DNA from: Shimia isoporae
GTDB lineage: Bacteria; Pseudomonadota; Alphaproteobacteria; Rhodobacterales; Rhodobacteraceae
Direction: 5' to 3'
NCBI RefSeq assembly: GCF_004346865.1
Contig: NZ_SMGR01000003.1
Span: forward strand, 310,001 to 374,000
DNA length: 64,000 bases
In this document: positions 60,902 through 64,000 of the stretch, in pieces
Numbering within the stretch: the stretch's first letter is position 1
Layout: every line of letters begins with the position of its first letter
Translations under genes and position numbers: made by a program
The notes under the pieces: generated by a model
The model's database searches: none
Seen by the model: the letters and a program-made list of their open reading frames with translations, nothing else
What the model was told of the DNA's origin: nothing

Positions 60902-61504
60902 TTAGTTCGCGCCGCGTCTTTCCCGGTCAATGTCGAAGATGCGGTTCCGGAGCGGTACATCCGCTTTTGTATCGCCAAGTATAACAGTCGTCTGACTGCC
61001 GGCACTGTCATTGATCACCCACTGCCGCAGTTCGACCGGATTCGCTGTGAACTTCAGCTGGATATTCCCGATTTCAGGGTTCTCAGGGTCTTGGGCCGTC
61101 ACAATCGTGGCAGTGCCGTCAAAATCGTGTCCGACCACCATGTTTGCCTGCCCAAGGTTCACCTGATCAGCCAGAATGATCGACAACGGCGTCCGCTTTA
61201 GCGGATAGACCTCAGGCGGTTGGTTCGAGCGCCCGTCAAAAATTGCCACGGAGTTGTTGGAGACCAGAACCAGCGCTTTTTCGGGCGGATTGTACTCGAA
61301 CCGCATCCGACCGGGACGCCGGATATACAGCGTGCCGGTCTGAACAGAGCCGTCGTCGGAAATCTGCGTGAAACCTGCCTGCACCGTGGACATGCTGTTG
61401 AGGTAGGTCGACAGATCACCTAGCGAAATCTGTTCGGCATTGGCAGGTGCAGACACAAAAGCGGCCAATGCGGCGGGAGCGACAAAGCTTTTCAACGTAT
61501 TCAT
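60902..61504 (-). CDS. lolA: Outer-membrane lipoprotein carrier LolA
   Basis: 200 residues with a signal peptide (~1-23). LSTYLNSMSTVQAGFTQISDDG and GTLYIRRPGRMRFEYNPPEKALVLVSNNSVAIFD are the LolA beta-barrel motifs. It carries lipoproteins from the inner to the outer membrane through the periplasm. It follows ftsK on the same strand after a terminator-like hairpin, an order common in alphaproteobacteria. Confidence 0.9.
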   Translation of the reverse strand: MNTLKSFVAPAALAAFVSAPANAEQISLGDLSTYLNSMSTVQAGFTQISDDGSVQTGTLYIRRPGRMRFEYNPPEKALVLVSNNSVAIFDGRSNQPPEVYPLKRTPLSIILADQVNLGQANMVVGHDFDGTATIVTAQDPENPEIGNIQLKFTANPVELRQWVINDSAGSQTTVILGDTKADVPLRNRIFDIDRERRGAN

Positions 61505-61519
61505 ATCCTTAAACTAATT

Positions 61520-61554
61520 GACCGCCGCCGGGATTTCAGCCCCCGACGGCGGTC
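61520..61554 (-). terminator. Hairpin between ftsK and lolA
   Basis: GACCGCCG and CGGCGGTC, with further pairing inside, form a strong GC stem between the ftsK stop and the lolA start. The sequence after it has no long T-run, so some read-through to lolA is likely. Confidence 0.6.
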
Positions 61555-61592
61555 ACGATACTGTGTCAGCAAACCTTTGCCTACCGGTGCCT

Positions 61593-64000
61593 TTATTGCT
61601 CTGGCACCAAAATCTCACGCTTACCGACGTGGTTGGCAGCGCTCACAAGACCTTCGTCTTCCATCTGCTCCACCAGTCGCGCGGCCTTGTTATAACCGAT
61701 GGCCAGTTTGCGCTGGATATAGCTGGTCGAGCACTTGCGATCCTTGATGACGATTGCCACAGCCTGATCATACAGTGCATCTTCGCCATTGGTATTGCCG
61801 CCGGTGTTCAACCCGAGCACGGCGTCGATGTTATCGGCTTTGTCGTCATCAGGTCCTTCAACCACACCACCAATGTAACTTGGCGGACCAAAGCTCTTGA
61901 GGTGGTTCACGATTTCCTCAACCTCCTCATCACTCACGAACGGACCGTGACAACGAGTAATCTTGGCACCGCCAGCCATATAAAGCATGTCGCCCATGCC
62001 CAATAGCTGTTCCGCGCCCATCTCACCCAGAATGGTGCGGCTGTCGATTTTCGAGGTCACCTGGAAGGAAATACGGGTAGGGAAGTTCGCTTTGATTGTA
62101 CCGGTAATCACATCCACGGACGGGCGCTGCGTGGCCATGATCAAGTGGATGCCCGAGGCACGTGCCATTTGGGCAAGACGTTGAATGCAGGCCTCGATCT
62201 CCTTGCCCGCAACCATCATCAGGTCGGCCATCTCGTCCACGATGACGACAATGTATGGCATTTTCTCCGGAGTCATCTCTTCGGTCTCGAAAACCGGTTC
62301 ACCGGTGTCATCGTCGAAGCCTGTCTGGACCGTCCGTGAGAACGTCTCGCCTTTAGCCAACGCGTCAGCGACGCGACTGTTATAGCCATCGATGTTGCGC
62401 ACGCCCATTTTCGACATCTTGCGATAGCGCTCTTCCATCTCGCCCACGACCCATTTCAGCGCGACAACTGCCTTCTTGGGATCCGTCACAACTGGCGACA
62501 ACAGGTGCGGAATGCCGTCATAAACCGACAATTCCAGCATCTTCGGGTCAATCATGATCAAACGGCACTCTTCCGGTGTCAGGCGGTAAAGCAGTGACAG
62601 GATCATCGTGTTGATCGCGACAGACTTACCGGAGCCGGTTGTACCCGCGATCAACAGGTGCGGCATCTTCGCGAGGTTCGCAACAACGGGATCGCCACCA
62701 ATGTCCTTCCCCAGCGCCAACGGCAGCTTCATATTGCTATCGCCAAAGTCGCGGGCGCTCAGAATTTCTCGCAAAACCACTTTTTCGCGGTTCTCGTTCG
62801 GCAATTCGATCCCGATCACTGACCGCCCCGGCACTGTGGACACACGCGCAGACAATGCGCTCATCGAGCGGGCGATGTCGTCGGCCAGACCAATGACCCG
62901 GCTCGCTTTCAAACCAGGCGCCGGCTCAAGTTCGTACATCGTGACAACCGGACCCGGACGCACGCTGACAATCTCACCCTTCACGCCATAGTCGTCCAGA
63001 ACGGTTTCCAACATGCGTGCATTTTCTTCCAGCGCTTCGTCACTCAGATGGTGACGAGAGATCGTCATTGGATTTTCCAACAGGTTGAGTGGCGGAAGCT
63101 CGTATTCGATGTGGTTTTCTTCGAACGCAAGCGAAGGTTGTGCTTCCGCTTTTGCCCGTGCTGAAGGTTGGACCGGCTTGATCTGACGCGGCTGCACGAC
63201 CTTCTTAGGCTCAGGCACTGGAATAGGTTGCGGCGCCACATGCTGAACCGGCTGCGGCGCAATCTCCGGCGCAGTCGGTTCCTGCGCATCCCAATGATCG
63301 TCCTCGGCAAAAATCTCATCAGCCACCGGCACCGTTGGCACAGGTGCTGCCGGTGATGCCATCGGCGCCGACAACGGCGGCTCGACACGCACTCCCGCCC
63401 CACCTGTCAGCGGCGGTTCCATCGGATGTGCGGCTTGCGGCACTGCCCGTGGTTGTCCCTGAGCCGCGCCGTCGAGAACCAGCGGATCCGGACCACGGCC
63501 ACGCCCCTTGGTCAGTGGTTTGTCGAAATGAAGATCCGGGTGAAGTTCAGGATTCAGATCGGGCGGAGAAACCGCCTCGCCGCGGCGCGCCCGATTGCGC
63601 ATCACATCAGCAATCTTGGATTTGATGCGATCCTCGCCACCCGGAGCGTCTTCTATTTCTTGGGAAAAGATATTCTCGACCAACTCAGGTTCAGGCATCG
63701 GTGCTGCGGCCGGCTCTGAACGCTTGATAAGCGCCGGCATGCGCAAACGCGGTTTGGAAAACGGCGCGACTTCTTCAATAGTCGGCTCTACATCTTCCTC
63801 AATAACAGGATCATTCCAGCCCTCTTCCGCAGATTGCGCAGCGCGTGCTTCTTCAGCATCGCGGCGTTCCTGACGACGTGCCTGCACGTTTTTTGCAGCC
63901 ATTGTCGCCCCTGCGACGGCGCCACTGGCCCCTCGGCCCAAAAGGATCATCAACTTGTCATAGGCGAGCACCAGACCAACCGCGATCCGGTGAGCAAACC
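61593..64000 (-). CDS. ftsK: DNA translocase FtsK (N-terminus beyond window)
   Basis: About 802 residues are visible; the frame stays open to the window edge, so the membrane N-terminus is outside. The visible part has a long charged, proline-rich linker (to ~360 from the edge), Walker [21 protein letters not shown], Walker [18 protein letters not shown], and [21 protein letters not shown]. The C-terminal gamma domain ([26 protein letters not shown]) reads KOPS sites. FtsK pumps DNA at the division septum and helps resolve chromosomes. Confidence 0.93.
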   Translation of the reverse strand, partial: FAHRIAVGLVLAYDKLMILLGRGASGAVAGATMAAKNVQARRQERRDAEEARAAQSAEEGWNDPVIEEDVEPTIEEVAPFSKPRLRMPALIKRSEPAAAPMPEPELVENIFSQEIEDAPGGEDRIKSKIADVMRNRARRGEAVSPPDLNPELHPDLHFDKPLTKGRGRGPDPLVLDGAAQGQPRAVPQAAHPMEPPLTGGAGVRVEPPLSAPMASPAAPVPTVPVADEIFAEDDHWDAQEPTAPEIAPQPVQHVAPQPIPVPEPKKVVQPRQIKPVQPSARAKAEAQPSLAFEENHIEYELPPLNLLENPMTISRHHLSDEALEENARMLETVLDDYGVKGEIVSVRPGPVVTMYELEPAPGLKASRVIGLADDIARSMSALSARVSTVPGRSVIGIELPNENREKVVLREILSARDFGDSNMKLPLALGKDIGGDPVVANLAKMPHLLIAGTTGSGKSVAINTMILSLLYRLTPEECRLIMIDPKMLELSVYDGIPHLLSPVVTDPKKAVVALKWVVGEMEERYRKMSKMGVRNIDGYNSRVADALAKGETFSRTVQTGFDDDTGEPVFETEEMTPEKMPYIVVIVDEMADLMMVAGKEIEACIQRLAQMARASGIHLIMATQRPSVDVITGTIKANFPTRISFQVTSKIDSRTILGEMGAEQLLGMGDMLYMAGGAKITRCHGPFVSDEEVEEIVNHLKSFGPPSYIGGVVEGPDDDKADNIDAVLGLNTGGNTNGEDALYDQAVAIVIKDRKCSTSYIQRKLAIGYNKAARLVEQMEDEGLVSAANHVGKREILVPEQ

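Overview
The window reads as chromosome of a marine alphaproteobacterium of the Rhodobacteraceae (Roseobacter group). This rests on gene content and order: gpmI-envC-ctpA, hemP with a coupled cysteine-rich protein, a DUF4159/DUF58/MoxR set, paired FAD/GcvT-type demethylating dehydrogenases with a homocysteine methyltransferase, DUF1285 and DUF2125 proteins, HspQ, and FtsK. The species cannot be named from the sequence alone.

Positions 1 to about 12,810 look like an accessory island. They hold surface-glycan genes, all on the minus strand: a HAD-type hydrolase (cut by the window start), an FkbM methyltransferase-GT2 fusion, another FkbM methyltransferase, a class I methyltransferase, a GT2-plus-GT1/4 fusion, an FkbM-plus-second-methyltransferase fusion, and a sulfotransferase. 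Signs of mobility surround them: a defective tRNA-Arg(CCG)-like gene (2526-2601), a transposase remnant (about 3302-3400), a decayed tyrosine integrase with two in-frame TAG codons (about 11,020-11,642), and a perfect 48-bp copy of the 3' half of tRNA-Arg(CCT) (11,755-11,802) about 1 kb from the intact tRNA (12,811-12,887). The interval between the 48-bp repeats has a small lipoprotein gene and three copies of a 12-bp motif that could be integrase arm sites.

From 13,094 on the content is core-like. A four-gene plus-strand operon (prenyl-phosphate sugar synthase, LAB_N protein, GT39/ArnT-like transferase, PAP2 phosphatase) probably remodels lipid A. A minus-strand block follows: rppH, ctpA, envC and gpmI. 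Next is a tightly overlapping moxR-DUF58-DUF4159-GATase-like operon. Small metabolic and iron genes (cupin, sugar-isomerase-like, hemP) lead to an LprI/MliC-type lysozyme-inhibitor-like protein, aspC-sseA, smpB and RNA or small-molecule methyltransferases. After these come a solitary, shortened dnaE2 with a LexA-like site, an RluA pseudouridine synthase, a DUF2125 protein, a GDSL esterase and RarD.

From 52,920 down to 45,432 lies a six-gene minus-strand unit: XRE-cupin regulator, GFA protein, LysE exporter, FAD/GcvT dehydrogenase, homocysteine methyltransferase and a second FAD/GcvT dehydrogenase. It is best read as an N-methyl (betaine, dimethylglycine or sarcosine-like) one-carbon catabolic operon. 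A perfect 9-7-9 inverted repeat lies in front of the regulator. The last 11 kb carry fRMsr, an HSL-type esterase, a thiolase, a STAS/anti-sigma kinase pair, a gamma-glutamyltransferase-like protein, rhodanese, hspQ, an AEC transporter, a lytic transglycosylase lipoprotein, lolA and ftsK (cut by the window end).

No rRNA, CRISPR array or replication origin was seen.
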